Shown in pieces: positions 23,855-38,200 of a DNA stretch of 64,000 nt (positions within the stretch are counted from its first letter, which is position 1; the number at the start of each line of letters is the position of its first letter). Both the position numbers and the translations under genes were made by a program. The DNA comes from Cyprinodon diabolis. Its lineage: Eukaryota > Chordata > Actinopteri > Cyprinodontiformes > Cyprinodontidae. The DNA is taken from positions 22,676,611 to 22,740,610 of the forward strand of contig CM060081.1 in assembly GCA_030533445.1 (NCBI GenBank). The letters run 5' to 3'. The notes below the pieces were generated by a model. The model saw only the letters and a program-made list of their open reading frames with translations. It ran no database searches and was not told where the DNA came from.

Positions 23855-26238
23855 CAGTGGTTTGTTGCGCAATAATTTATTTCATTTGTCCAAGACAATG
23901 TATTTATTAGCCGAGACTATACACAAGTTATATCCCATCCTGAGGCCTGAGTATTTCTCCACAGATATTTTCAAAATGCTCCCCAACATAGTTCAACCTT
24001 AAAACACCAAAACAAAATAAAAACCTCTTAAAAGAAAAAGAACCAATACAATCACACGGAGGATAAAACCGTAACATTCCCACAGAGAAAATAAACTAAC
24101 ATTTTCTAAAATGGTTACAAGAAAAAAAAAAAAGGTGATAGTCTTGTAAGAACATTGCCATAATACAAAGCTGCAGAAGAACATGAAGAGAAGCACCTTG
24201 CATGTGTAATTAATCTGGTTAATAATGCGATAATGGTACAAAGCTCCAAATCAGACCATGTGTAACTTTACATGTGTACTGATCCACGATCCATTCACTC
24301 AACAATAATCTTCACATTTCCTTTGGTCACCTCGTTACTGTAGCGTTTGTCTGAAATAGCGCAAACCCTGTCAGCAGTCCGACTCTACATGTCCAATCAA
24401 AGCAAGAACATCGATATTCAATAGAAAAATATGTTGCACTACTCTTTACTCAACTGAAATGCCTGGGTAAAAGATTTAAAACCTGTTACTTTTGATTATC
24501 AGTTAAAATTCTAATAGTCCAAAGCTTTCAGGGCCACAAATGAATCCTTAGAGAGCCGGGACAATTTTCACATTTATAGCTGGATGCTAAAAAACAGTGA
24601 GAGCATAATGGGCTACGTACAAACAGTGGTATTCTTCAGCCTGAAGTAATCCATGCAGTCAGTTAGGGTTGATACGATTGACTAATATCATGATATCCAT
24701 TCTAAATGGGTTAAATATTAATAATAAAAAGGGCACACAATCACAGGATTAACTGTGTTCACGTCTACGGTTTGTTGCGAACTCAACCAACATCCACCGA
24801 GTGCATTTATAGAGTTGACTCAAAAAAAAAAAAAAAGACAAACGTGTTTAAAGGGGGAAAAAAATAAAAGTTTCTAGAATGCAATCCCTGCATTCAAGGA
24901 AGGTTTTACACAAAGTAAAAATAAATCTGAATATTTTCCAAGTAAACATACATCAAATCGTTTTTTCAGACATGAAAAAAACACCAGATGTGAGTAACAA
25001 TCATCCTAATCCACACACAGAAATCAATGAAACTGAATTTACATGATCAAACTGAATACATTTAGGAAAAGTTAACCAGGTTGGTTTATGCTAATTATAT
25101 TTCCAGCACAAGACACTTCAGGTTTGCTGAAGGACATTTAGTGAAATACTTGAAGTCTTTTCAAAGTATAACCATGAACAGTTTAGGTGATTGCACAGGG
25201 CAGTGCCTGAAAATACAAATTGTGCTGCACCCCAAAAACATACAATACTAAAAAGCGAAGTTTAGAAGTGGGAGCATTATAATGTGGTTCTGTGATTCAG
25301 AATCTCGCATAGCTGAATGAAAGGGAAAATAAGGAAAGGGACAAGACAATCATGTCAAAACATTGCCATTTTGAAAGACTTAAAACCAATAAAAATCTTT
25401 GGAAAGAACCCAAGAATAAAGTGCAAAGGCTTACAGGACTTTGCGTATTATGGCAGACATTACCAAAAAAAGCCTCAAAAACAAGTATTTAATGAACTTC
25501 TCTTCAGCACTTAATCCGTATGTCATTCCACCGTTTTCCATATAACTTCATTTACAGACTTGCATACCAATAGAATTTATTGGTATGTTTGTGTTTGTTG
25601 TGTTGTCAGCAACATATAAGGCTGTACTTGCTTCCTGCTCTATAGACATCCACCGCCCCCACCACCACCATAACTAGACAAACATGAATGAATGTTACCC
25701 ACATCTGGGGTTATTTGATGCTAAAAACCTCCTATATATTTACTAAGAAAAACACTGGCAGGTTCAACAGGTCGTTTATCCTTAAAACAAACAAAAAAAA
25801 AGTGAACAAATGCAGAAGTTATATTTCCTTTTTTTGTACAAAAAAAGATATATTACAGTAAAACCGTTTGCCTGGAAAGAAACAAAACCTCATCACAACC
25901 AGTGTGGGAAGAAGTTGGACTGATGCAGCTTTCCAAACTGAAATTAAATTATTCATTGGTTGAAAACCCTTTTCATATTTTTCCTGTGAATCTAAAATAA
26001 TTTCCAACTGTCATAACTGACCCCGAACCCCGCAGAGTAAGTGTTCGACACGTAATTCAATATTTACAAACAGAATGATGAAGCGTTTCTGAAAAGGTAC
26101 GTCGCCATGTGTTTGTGTGATTACTGTAACTACAGGGAAGGGGCATCTATGTAGTGAGGGTGGCTTCCCTCTTTACGACGAGCTTTGCATCGGTCTGGCC
26201 TCTATAAAAGTTCATTCTGGTTGCCATCAGCCAACACA
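23855..26238 (-). other. Putative atf7 3'UTR
   Basis: About 2.4 kb follow the atf7 stop codon without a recognisable coding frame or transposon. Two AATAAA signals on the minus strand, at 23903-23908 and 23876-23881, close together near the lower edge, could set the polyadenylation site. The length is plausible for ATF7, but no transcript evidence is available, and earlier sites are also possible. Confidence 0.45.
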
Positions 26239-29200
26239 TCATCTCGGGGCTGGCTGTGACTGCGGTGCAATGACGACTCCTCCAGGCTGGCCCGAGCCCA
26301 TGCCGGCTAACACCGACATGGCCACTGCCTCTGCAGCTCGGACGCTCAGTCCATTTATTGTGGGCCCTGGGCTCGAGGACACGGCAGCGGGTGACGGCAC
26401 ATGCTGAATGACCGCCGCTGGGGAACCGATGTGCTCAGTGGGAGCCTCCCTTGAGGCTTCCTCTCCTCCTGCAGCTACAGACAGACAGAGCAACATTCAC
26501 CCTTAGAGAGGTGAGCGAATAAAAATGACACATTAGATGGATGAGATGGTGGATGAGTCCTGGCTCAAGAAGTGATCAAACAGGTTGATTGCTAGTCAAT
26601 GATCTGGAAAGGTTACCTAAAAAAGCGGCCTTCTTCTGCATGACAGTGACAGGACAGTCTTTGTGAGCTAGAAGGAGCTGCTTCAGCTGTGCCACCTCGT
26701 TCCTTAGCAGAGTCACTTCGTTCTGATAGCAGCACAAAATAAACAGCACGCCATTCACTCAGTCCTCAGACCAGTCTAAGCATGTTTAAATGTTTCAGAC
26801 ACAATCTGTTGATTACTTACTGTTAAGGAGATGTTCATGTTGGCAAGATCTTCAGCCTTTTTCTCTAAGGAGTTGACCCACAGCTTTCGTTTTTGTCTGC
26901 AGCGAGAGGCAGCTGCCCGGTTTCTTTCTAGAAAGCGCTGCCTTCTCTCGTCAGGGTCCATCTCTGATGCACGCCGCCGCCGTCCTCCTGTTGGCTGAGC
27001 AGGGGACACCTGGAGAATGAGGAGGGGGTAAGGTTGGCAAGTTGCAGACATATATATTCACCAGTAAATCATCACCTTGATGTCTTGACATACACTATAT
27101 TGCCAAAAGTATTTGCTCACCTGCCTTGACTCACATATGAGCTTAAGTGACATCCCGTTCCTAATCCATAGGGTTCAATATGACGTCGGTCCACCCTTTG
27201 CAGCTAGAACAGCTTCAACTCTTCTGGGAAGGCTGTCCACAAGGTTTAGGAGTGTGTTTATGGGAATTTTTGACCATTCTTCCAGAAGCGCATTTGTGAG
27301 GTCGCACACTGATGTTGGACGAGAAGGCCTGGCTCTCAGTCTCCGCTCTAATTCATCCCAAAGGTGTTCTATCGGGTTGAGGTCAGGACTCTGTGCAGGC
27401 CAGTCAAGTTCATCCACACCAGACTCTGTCATCCATGTCTTTATGGACCTTGCTTTGTGCACTGGTGCACAGTCATGTTGGAAGAGGAAGGGGCCAGCTC
27501 CAAACTGTTCCCACAAAGTTGGGAGCATGGAATTGTCCAAAATGTCTTGGTATGCTGAAGCATTCAGAGTTCCTTTCACTGGAACTAAGGGGCCAAGCCC
27601 AGCTCCTGAAAAACAACCCCACACCATAATCCCCCCTCCACCAAACTTTACACTTGGCACAATGCAGTCAGACAAGTACCGTTCTCCTGGCAACCGCCAA
27701 ACCCAGACCCGTCCATCAGATTGCCAGATGGAGAAGCGCGATTCGTCACTCCAGAGAACGCGTCTCCACTGCTCTAGAGTCCAGTGGCGGCGTGCTTTAC
27801 ACCACCGCATCCGACGCTTTGCATTGCACTTGGTTATGTATGGCTTGGATGCAGCTGCTCGACCATGGAAACCCATTCCATGAAGCTCTCTGCGCACTGT
27901 TCTTGAGCTAATCTGAAGGCCACATGAAGTTTGGAGGTCTGTAGTGATTGACTCTGCAGAAAGTTGGCGACCTCTTCGCACTATGCGCTTCAGCATCCGC
28001 TGACCCCGCTCCGTCAGTTTACGTGGCCTACCACTTCGTGGCTGAGTTGCTGTCGTTCCCAAACACTTCCATTTTCTTATAATACAGCTGACAGTTGACT
28101 GTGGAATATTTAGGAGCGAGGAAATTTCACGACTGGATTTGTTGCACAGGTGGCATCCTATCACAGTTCCACGCTGGAATTCACTGAGCTCCTGAGAGCG
28201 ACCCATTCTTTCACAAATGTTTGTAAAAACAGTCTGCATGCCTAGGTGCTTGAATTTATACACCTGTGGCCATGGAAGTGATTGGAACACCTGATTCCAA
28301 TAATTTGGATGGGTGAGCAAATACTTTTGGCAATATAGTGTATTTAATAATTTTTTTTATTCATTTATTTCTTTTTACAAATGAAAATGAAATTAAACGT
28401 AATGAGTGTGATTTTCAGAAAATCTAAAACAACAGCTGTTTTGCAGTTATAGATTTCCCTGCAGTTATAGTTCCTTTTCCAATCCCTTTATTTTTCTTGT
28501 CTGTCTGTAGCTACCATCAATCGACTTGCCCATAAGCTGCAACCATATAGAAGGTAATGTTACGTTAGCGCTGAAACAATTTGAGCAGCAAAGAGGCTCC
28601 TGCTTCTTCATTTTTGATGCTTGTCCACATTAAGGTCAGACATCTCTTAAGAGCATCTTTGATTGTTCTGAAGCTCATTTGGTAACATGTGTACAGAGGC
28701 CACCAGTCCAGGGTGTACCCCGCCTCTCACCCATTGAAAGCTGGATATGGGCACCAGCACCCCTAAAGGGATAAGCGTGAGGAAAATGGATGGATGGGTT
28801 TACAGAAGCGTCTGATGCTTCTGCTGCTCCTGTGTTCAATGCCAGAGTGGCTTTTAGGGATGGGAATAGAAAACCAGCTCCTGTTCAGAACCGGTTCCGT
28901 GTGTACCAATTCCATGGCACCGTTTGGCAGCTCGCTGAGCCTAGAGCTGGGCAGCATGACTTATGTGATGTTTTCTACGAAAGTTACGTCACGTTTTTTA
29001 CGCAAGTTACGCCATGGCATTCAGTAAGCAAGTACGACGTGACCAGGCGTAAGTCTAGAAAAGCAAAACAAAAAAAATGCGTCCCATCGGATAAATCAAT
29101 CGAAAGTTTGGATGTAAAGTGGCAATTACATCCGTGGGAGGAAATACATCCAACATGCAGAAACACCTGCGCACACAACATGGCATACATTTTAACAAAT

Positions 29201-32200
29201 GCCGTGTTTTTGATGATTCCGGACAGAAGCTAAAGTTACGACCAGCATGGAAGGCAACTCTGGTGGTAAGTAGCTAGTTTTATATCACTGGCTGTGCTTA
29301 ATGTGGTTCCTAGTAGATTATACTATGCCATTCCTGGAAATAAATCAGTTTCCTCTCTCTCTTTGGGGTTATTAAACATGCTACCAAGTTGCTCCGCAGT
29401 TCAGGGAGCGAGAGAAAGGTGACGCTCGTTTATTTAAATCAGGGGGAGATGAGTTTATTTCCCACAATTGTACAGTGATGCTTTTTCATTAAACGGATGC
29501 CTTCTCCATCAGATTTAGATGACTGTGACGAGACGGGTAGCCTGGCTGGCTCAGAGGCTGGCAGCTCCCGTTCACTGCCTTCTGTTTTTGCAGAGGCAGG
29601 CAGAAATAGAAAGTCCCGGGCTAAGGTAGATGAATGTCAGTGTGCACTTACCAAGTTCATCATTTCACAGAATCGATAAGGGAATCGGAATCGTGAAAAT
29701 CTTATCAATTCCCCAACCCTAGTGGATTTGCTATAGTTGCTGCGATAAGCTGGTAAAAATTAGTTTTAATATGTTTTTAAGTGAGAAAGTCTACATCAAA
29801 ACATTGCATTTGCTGCTTGTGAAGGGCATCATGCAACGCAGATGTTAAACAGCTCATGAGGCACTGCTCAGATGCTCAGATTCAAGATGTGCTGCTTCTG
29901 CTGCTTCAGATGCACATCAGCCATATACTTTACATGTAAACAGACTGCTTCAGTTGCTCAAATTCAGTTTGAACACAGCATAATGGGATATACATGAGGC
30001 TCTGGCTGCAAGAAAATTCCTCTACAAAATCTCCTTTGAATGTAATGAAGACCAGCAACTGCATATTTAGAACTTCTGATAAGGGGCAAAAAACCTCTGC
30101 TCCCCAAATGAGAATTACATCACAAATCACACCACAGGGACAGCGAAAGATAGGCACCTGCCCCACTGTTACCCTGAAAAGGACTAAGTGGGAGAAAACG
30201 GATCTCACAACATGAAGGATACAAAACAAAAGAGTGTGCTATTATCATGCTATTATCACAGGTGCTGTGCTATGTAGCAAAACATACACTCTTATTTACA
30301 GCTGTAATTTTCCAATGCTGGTCCTTTAGGCAAAGTGTCCTGCAGGTTTTGGTTGATCTGGCTCAAACACAAACAAATGATTCAAAGGAATGAATAACAT
30401 CAATGGCTTTTCGACAAGTCCTCTTAAGGAACTTTACTGACTCAATCGAGTGTAGGTGTGCTTAAATACCTTAGCATCCAAAACATGCAGGCAGGATGCC
30501 CTAAGGACACAGAACTGGGAAACACTTGATACTGAAATTGGGCAATGAGAATCATATTCGAGTCCTTTATATCAACAGCACATTCAGCCAGCTGCATGTA
30601 ACCACGTCATTTATAAAGATGAAATCATTAACAAATAAAAACTCCTTATCCAAAATGTTTCATCACACTGGGCAATTAATTTGCAATATAATCACAGTTA
30701 AACAAAAGGCAATTTTCTAATCCCAAACAAGAGTGATGCTACGTTCACATGAAATGTGACATTAGCAGCAGAAGCAGCAGGTTTTAAATGCAAAGTCTAT
30801 GGTTGAAGCACATCAAGGTGCATCAGATGGTACTCCAGCACATCAGGAGCAGCGAGAACTGCACACCTTGTAGCATCTGAAGCAGCGCCTCATGAGCTTT
30901 TTAGCATCTTTTAAAAAAAGAAAAAAAAGGCGAAGCCCTACTTCAGAACCAGACTGCTGCATCTCAAACTCATATCAGAAATATACTGGGAACTACACTT
31001 AAAGCTAAGGAAAATGCAGCAATAAAGTCTGTGGGATGGTTTAAATCGATACAAGCGAGGTAGTGAGAGTGAATTCTCAGAGCAGGGACTGTGAGGTTTG
31101 TTAAAACCCGGAGGAGAGTCAGCATGAGTCTGCCCTTCCTAACTGTTTTCCCTTTCCACTGACAGAATTCCTTTTGTATTTTCCCCCAAAACAGGTGTTT
31201 TACTTTGTAAACGTCTCTCTCGCATTGGTTTAAACATGAACCAATTGAGGATTTAAGCATTGCTAAATCGCACACAAAGTGTCCATCAAACAAAATCACT
31301 TCCCAATTTTTGGGTCAAGTTCTCATTTACGATAGTCCAGCTGCATTTCACGCTGCAAGCATTACGATCCAGTGCAAAGTTATCCATACAAAGCATAAAG
31401 TAACTTAATCATACAAAGATTTTCAGCAATATTGTATCATAAGTGGTTAAAATATAAGTGCCACCCAAAGTGCCACCATTTGCATTTTTGTTAATATTTT
31501 TTCTACACTGCTGCTTTGTCTATACGTTTTTTGTCGAAACCGTGTGCGTTCCACATTATTGTACCTGAGGTTGTGCAGGCGACGGTGTATCAGAGTTCTG
31601 AGTGGGTTGCTGGCTCTGTTCTTGTCGCTGAGGGATAGCAGGGATGGATCCCAATCCACCACCTGCTCCGTCTTGTGCTACTGGGCCTTGATGAGAAAGA
31701 GCTGCCTTCAGCCTCTACAGTAACACACAGGCAATCCACCATGTTAGTGTTAACCCCTCTAAGAACAACTGTTAAAATTCCTTTATAAATCACACCTGTA
31801 CCTTAAGGTTAAGTGTGATTAGGTGGCTCCACCTTATGATTGACCCTCCCACATTCAACCATAAAAAGTCTAGTCTAAAGTCATAACGATGCATAAATGT
31901 CTAGGGTAAATGTTATTTATTGGTTACCATTGGCATTTTGTTATTTTTCTAAATATTTTCAATTGTATTTGAACCACAGATTGCTTGTTTTTATTAAACT
32001 GTGTTTCTTTAGAACCGTGCCGTCCCCTACACTTTCCATTTTTTCCTACATTGAAGCAGTGTGCACTGATGTTTTCTTGAAAATGTGTGATCATAAGGGA
32101 TGGCATGTGTCTAGCAGGTTGGTTTCTCCAATATTAGACCCATCTGAGCACATTTATCCAGAGCAATAGGGGAGTATCATCTGCTAATAAGATAGGGTGA

Positions 32201-35200
32201 CCAAACGTTCGTATTTCCCAGGACATGTCCGTATTTCACGTCCTGACCTGGGCTTCCCGGGTTTTTTTTTTAGAAAGTGAGGAAATGTCCTGTTTTTTAA
32301 ATTACCTTCATTGGACCATTAAATTTATAGGCGCTAGGGCACTGCGCACGACGCTGCGTGTGATGTAATCCCTGAGCCGCGTCAACAACATGCAAGAGTG
32401 CAAATGTATGTTTACCGACAATTTACAAAAGAGTTTCCCCGCTTTCAGACTGGGTCGAGACAAATGGGAGGCCTTGTGCACAGTGTGCAAAGCAGGCACA
32501 TATGTCTCGGTGTGCAATGGAAGTGCAAGGGATCTGAAAAGCCACCTGGACACTGGAAGTAAAGATAGTCTATTGATGTTTGTTCGTTTTTGGTACATTT
32601 TGAGTTATTTTTGCTACACAAGAGGTATTTTTGTTAATTAGCTCATTTGTAATTTATTTTTTCTAATAGCCTACAGAACAGACATTATTTCGTTCATTGC
32701 TGAGGCTGAGTATCATGTGTTATTGGGAGTTGAGAGTTATTGTTAACTTTTATTGTTAAGTGAGTGATGTTTAGATGAGACATTATTTCTTTCATTGTGC
32801 TATTCAATGATTACAGGAATCGTTAAGCATTTTTAATAAATACATTTTGAATAAAATGATAATTTGTTATTGGAGTTATTGCTGTTGATTTTTACTGAAA
32901 AGCATTTTTAATAAATCAACTGAAAATATTATGTTATTGTAGGATTACGTAGGCCTGTGTTAAGGGGGTGCAAGTCACAGACATCTCTATGCATGGGAAC
33001 AGAGATTCCCCCCCCCCCCCCCCCCCCCCCCAACCGCAACCCACCCCCCACCCCCCAAGGTGTCCTGGTTTTCCCAAATGAAAATATGGTCATCCTAAAT
33101 AAGAAACATCTTTCCCCATAATTTTGTTGGCCTAGTGGGTTAGAGCACTGCACTTGTGCTCTGAGAAGGTTGCAAGTACCCAGTTCCATCCCCACAGCCT
33201 GCACTCTGGGTTCCTGAACAAGACCCTTAACCCCACACTGCTCCCCACGAGCCACACAATGGTAGCCCCCTGCCTCCCCCTTTACAAGGCTTTCAGAATA
33301 GTCTAAGGATCCACCCTGCTCGATTAGAACAGGCATTTAAGCAATATTTTATTGTTTACTGTAAATAGTGGGGATTCCTGACACCTTCTTACATTTCTAG
33401 AAATGTAATGTTGGGCAAAACATTTAAATATTTTGCAGATTTTGAGATAAAATGTAATCTGCTTTTGAAACTTTTTTTCTTTATAAGTCAGAAGAAATCT
33501 CAGAGAGGAATTATGGTGCAGTATGGTTTAATTTCCCCAACTTACCATCAGAGTCGCCATTTCCTCCTGCCTCTAAAATGTGTGACTCACTCATGGATGG
33601 TTCAGAGTAAGTGTGAGACACTTGGGTCTGGTTCGGGTCTGCCAATGCATCAGCGCTAAGCTACTAAGGTAACAGAAGCCTCATCAACCGATTATTTAGT
33701 TTTAAAGCATCAAAAAAAGGATAAAGGTACAGTATTTAAGGTACCTTTAGTGACTAAAATTAAATGAAAAATGACCATGACGCTGATGGTCAACTGAAAC
33801 GCCGGCGATAGCCACTTAGCCACAGTACCATTAGGTACACCAGTATCAGTTAAGTCACATGTGCGACCACAACCCCCATGAAACTGGCTACGGTGTGGGA
33901 AACTCCAAACACTTGTGCCACAATAACAATAAACACTAATATTTACTTTGTCTCCAATGCCCTGGACCATTTCCCACTGTGCAAAGTCCCCTTTTCAGAA
34001 GAAAGTGACGGTTTCATTTCATTTGGAAATCATATTTCTGGAGTCTGAAGAGGAACTATATCCAGGTTGCTTGAGGTGCAGAAGTTTTTACAGTCAGTGA
34101 AAATTTGGGGAAACATGAGAATGTGCTTTATAAAGCCCAAAGTGTTCCTCTTGGATAATTTAGAGCAGGGATCTTCAAGCCAAGGACCCCCAAACTGATG
34201 GTGAGATGGAGCGGGGGACCCCGTAATTATATATATGGTATGAAATTGTGTTATATCAAACTGGTCCTATAGTCACTATAGTCACTATTACAGATGGAGT
34301 AATGTGACAAAGTAATTTCACCCTGGGATTATTAAAGTATTTCTGATCCCTGATTCCTCATTGATGGGACAGGTGTTGTGAATAAAACAGTGCCCAGCTT
34401 TGTGAATGTGTGCATTGATGACTGAAAGACATCTTCTGCCTCCATTTATTGTTTACTACAAAGTGTTGAATTCATGTTAATGTGTATTTAAAGACATGGA
34501 AGTGGAAAAAAACACAGTGGGGAATATAAAAAACAAAACAAAAAAAAAACAGTCTAATCAACCAAAACTTTCAAAACCCCCATGTAGTACCTCGGTGGCC
34601 CCCCTAGGGGTCACAGACCCCCTGTTGAAGACCTCCGATTTTGAGCATTCCATGCTTCCCTCTACTGACAAGCTGCCCTTACCTGAACTAAAAGACCTAT
34701 AAAGTTTAGTCAAGATGAAGATGATAACGCCAGATCCACGTGGTGTCAGGTAATTTAGCGGATCAACACGGCTCTGGTGTTCCCACAGCATGCCGATCAG
34801 AGCAGAGGCAAGTGTAAAGCAGGTCGCTTGCCGAGTCGTTTGACCCGGGTAGACAAGCATCAGTGAACCGTTCCCACTGCCACCAAAAGTTGATTGTTCC
34901 GGGTTTAAACTGGTTTTTCGGCCTGTAGGAATGTGGCATTCAAGCATATAGAATCCACACCAAATACTGAGCATTTATATATTTCACAGTACACTGACAC
35001 ATTGCCAGTAGGTTCAAACCTATCAAGCCTATTTCTATAGTTCCAATTTCATGTTATAATTTTCCCGAATATATACATTTTTCAATTTATATTATCTATA
35101 AAACTATCAGAATTACTAGAAATATACAACTCTTTGTGCAGTAGATTTATATAACATAAGTTTCACTTTCTGAATGGAATCACTAAAATTAATTAATTTT

Positions 35201-38200
35201 CAATCATATTCTTAACCATTGGGGGTGCACTTGATAAATGAGAACAGTAAAAAACACTAATCTTACCATTTTGGTCTCAGAGTGAAGACCATATCCAGAT
35301 GGGGAGGAGGAACCACTGCTGGCTCCGCCTATAGGAGGTCCTGGGATCCCAGGGATGTTAGGCACTGTGTTTACCGTCCTTGCAAGCTTCCACATAGCAA
35401 CAAATTTTTACAAACAAAACAAAAAAGGGTAAATAAAATGGAAATTAGAAAAGCATTTTTGGTTTATTCTTCTATATATTCACTTACAGATATAACTGAA
35501 GTCATCTGTACAGGGCTGGGCAGAAGAGGGACAGCTTGCCCATTAGAGAGGTGCCTCACCAGTGGATATGCACTTGTGGGAGATCTGTTAACAAACAAGC
35601 CTGGTTTTAGCCCATTTGATAGATTTTTTTATTTTTTTTTTTTGTGCATATTGTATGAGAGCTTAATCAAACTTCCAGTGTTTATCTAAAAATATATCCT
35701 CAGCAGCACAATAGAAAGGGGTAAAAGAGCAGGTAATTTACCCAAGCTGCCTGTTGGAAGGTGGAGCCTGTGTGATCACGGATGTTGGAGAAGGCAGAGT
35801 TGAATGGAGCTGGTCATTGGTCAGGTGAAGGGGAAGAGACCCCGGTCGAACAATCGTTGGAGTTGGAGCAGAGCTTACCACGGGCTTATTGAGAAACTCC
35901 TGTAAACAATAGATTATGCACTTTATCAGGATGCATTAGCAGTGAATGTATAAGGCACTAATTGAGCAGTGCAACCCATATATCTTCTCACCCGTGAGTC
36001 CCTGCTGTTCTCAGACATACTGGAGGAGGAATCTGGACTGTCAGGGGGGGAGGAATCAACTTGTAAGGACGACTCGTCCTCATCTTTTACTTCTGAGGGT
36101 GTTTGTGAAGGTGCAGCCTTAAAGAGCAGAAACGCAAAAGGAAACATGTGAATGCAGATAATTCAGGTGAAATAATGAAAAGGCGACTCAACTGAATAAG
36201 CTGAAACTGAATAAACCTGTGTACTTACAGGGTGTTTTGTTCTCTGCTCGTCTTCCTGTGTTTTAGCAAACTCCTGATCAAAGGAACCAGCCAGCTCGTT
36301 GAATAGACCGACCTCCTCACAGTTCTTCAGGAAACGTGTGGGGGTTGGGGTCTGGTCTGAGAAGACCAAAAATAAAAAAAAGGAAAAGACATTAATTAGA
36401 TCTTTGTTAGGAGAAAGCATATTCCTTAAGCCACATATTGCATAAAATATATTAACAAGCTGTAGCACTGACCTGCAATAATAACAGAGTCTGTCCTGGC
36501 AGGACCAAATTTTAAAGTCATTTCATGTTTGTGTTTGTGGACTGAGAGGTGATCTTCATTTGTGAATCTCTGCAAGAAGAAAAAAATAAGTCAACAGCAG
36601 GAAAACAGATGTATAGATAGAAGGAAAGAATATTTAATCTTCTACAACTTAAAGATGAATAAGAGCCTCTGCTTAATAAGTAGATGGTTAATAGAAAAAT
36701 TATGTGAACAGGTGATATGTTTATAATCACTCACAATGCCCAGCAGTTTACATGGAAGGGCAAAGGAGTGAGTTTCTTTGGAGAAATGCTCTTTTTTACA
36801 ATGTTTGATAGTGAAAAGCTCATTTCTTTATCACCACTATTACTTTCAAAAGTCTCACCAAAATTCCATGCTATTTTCTTTCCATTAGCCTTAAATTATA
36901 AAATATGCACCCTCACACACTTTTTAAATAAAGAATATAGCAATGATTATGATTTTGAAAAGCAGGTACTTCAGGAAGGATCTCTTTCATATGAAATCAA
37001 ATGACAATAAAATAGAGGCAACTTATTTTATTCTAAAGTTGCAATTTTATTTGTTATTTCCAATCATAATGCAGTGGTAGTGCATATTTGTGAACGAAAT
37101 GGAAAGGACACATAGTTTTCAAACCTTTATAACCATATATCTAATAAGTTGTGTTTTGCATTTACTTTGTAGAAGTACCTTTTGCTGTAATTTTTAAATT
37201 TTTGCTGTAATTTTAAAATGTAGCCAAAAGTCTTTTAGGATATGCCTGTACTAGTTTTGCTCATCTAGTGAAAAAAAAAAGGTTCAAGGTTGGGAGGAGT
37301 GCATCGGTGAATATTAGTTTTCATGTCTAGACCTGGTTTTTTAAATTTAATTATCTCTGAACTAAATTTATCTCTGGCTGGGTGATTCTAACAAATTGCC
37401 TTGCTCTGGTCTAAACCATTCTTTTATAGCTGCTTAAACTGGATTAAAGCTAATCAAAGACTAATTCTGGCATGTTATAGGCGTACCGTTGTGGATATGC
37501 AACACTCTACTAAATAAATACATTTCAAATTAAAGCTTTGGCTAAATGTTTAGCATCTACAAGGTTTTCTACCAGAAATCTCATTTGTTCAATTACAAGG
37601 CATTTAGGGTGAAATGCAGTGTTACTTTTCCTTTTATAGATTTTTGAAACAAAATCAGAAAAATCTTCTGAAATGAGCGTTGATACTACATGTTTTTTGT
37701 TGGCCGAAGAGAGTGGCACAACATTTAATCACACGCTTCAACATATAGCCATTGCCAAACAGTGGACAACAATGGTTCTCTTTCACAAAAAAAAAATAAA
37801 TCAGATTTGTGGCTCTGCTATCATGATGTGTTACAGTCACAACTATGCAACATTTGGTCTTGTATAATTATGTAAATTCTCTTTAAAATGAACAGAATTT
37901 TCTGTTGCACTTTGATAGAAAAGGAAAAAGTTTGAGTATTAATACATTTGGAATGGTCTATCAATCATCTTTACTGTCGACAGGCTGCAGCCATATCCCG
38001 GAACTTGGTTTCCAGCCGTTTTTGTTGATATTTGCATTTTCCCGTTCTCTAGCTTCCTCTCAGCCTCAAGCTTCTGTACGGCTTTACGATAAACCATAAG
38101 CAGTTCCGTGCAAACATGAAATTGTTTGTATAAACTTTTTTTTTTTTTTTAATAAAGCATTTTAAATGCCACGATAATCACATTTAATGAATGTTAATGT

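Noticed and set aside
27113..27883. Plus-strand frame of 256 codons opposite the Tc1 transposase
   Set aside because: It is the antisense shadow of the intact transposase gene, a common effect in Tc1 elements.
28763..28957. Minus-strand frame of 64 codons near the hAT element
   Set aside because: It crosses the hAT boundary and has no family similarity; a chance frame.
33122..33340. Possible true tRNA gene because of A-box and B-box-like text
   Set aside because: No cloverleaf can be formed, and the downstream body is a typical fish SINE.
35204..35395. Open frame read straight through the atf7 exon at 35267-35386
   Set aside because: The frame extends past the GTAAGATT donor into the intron; family alignment and phase show that the exon ends at 35267.
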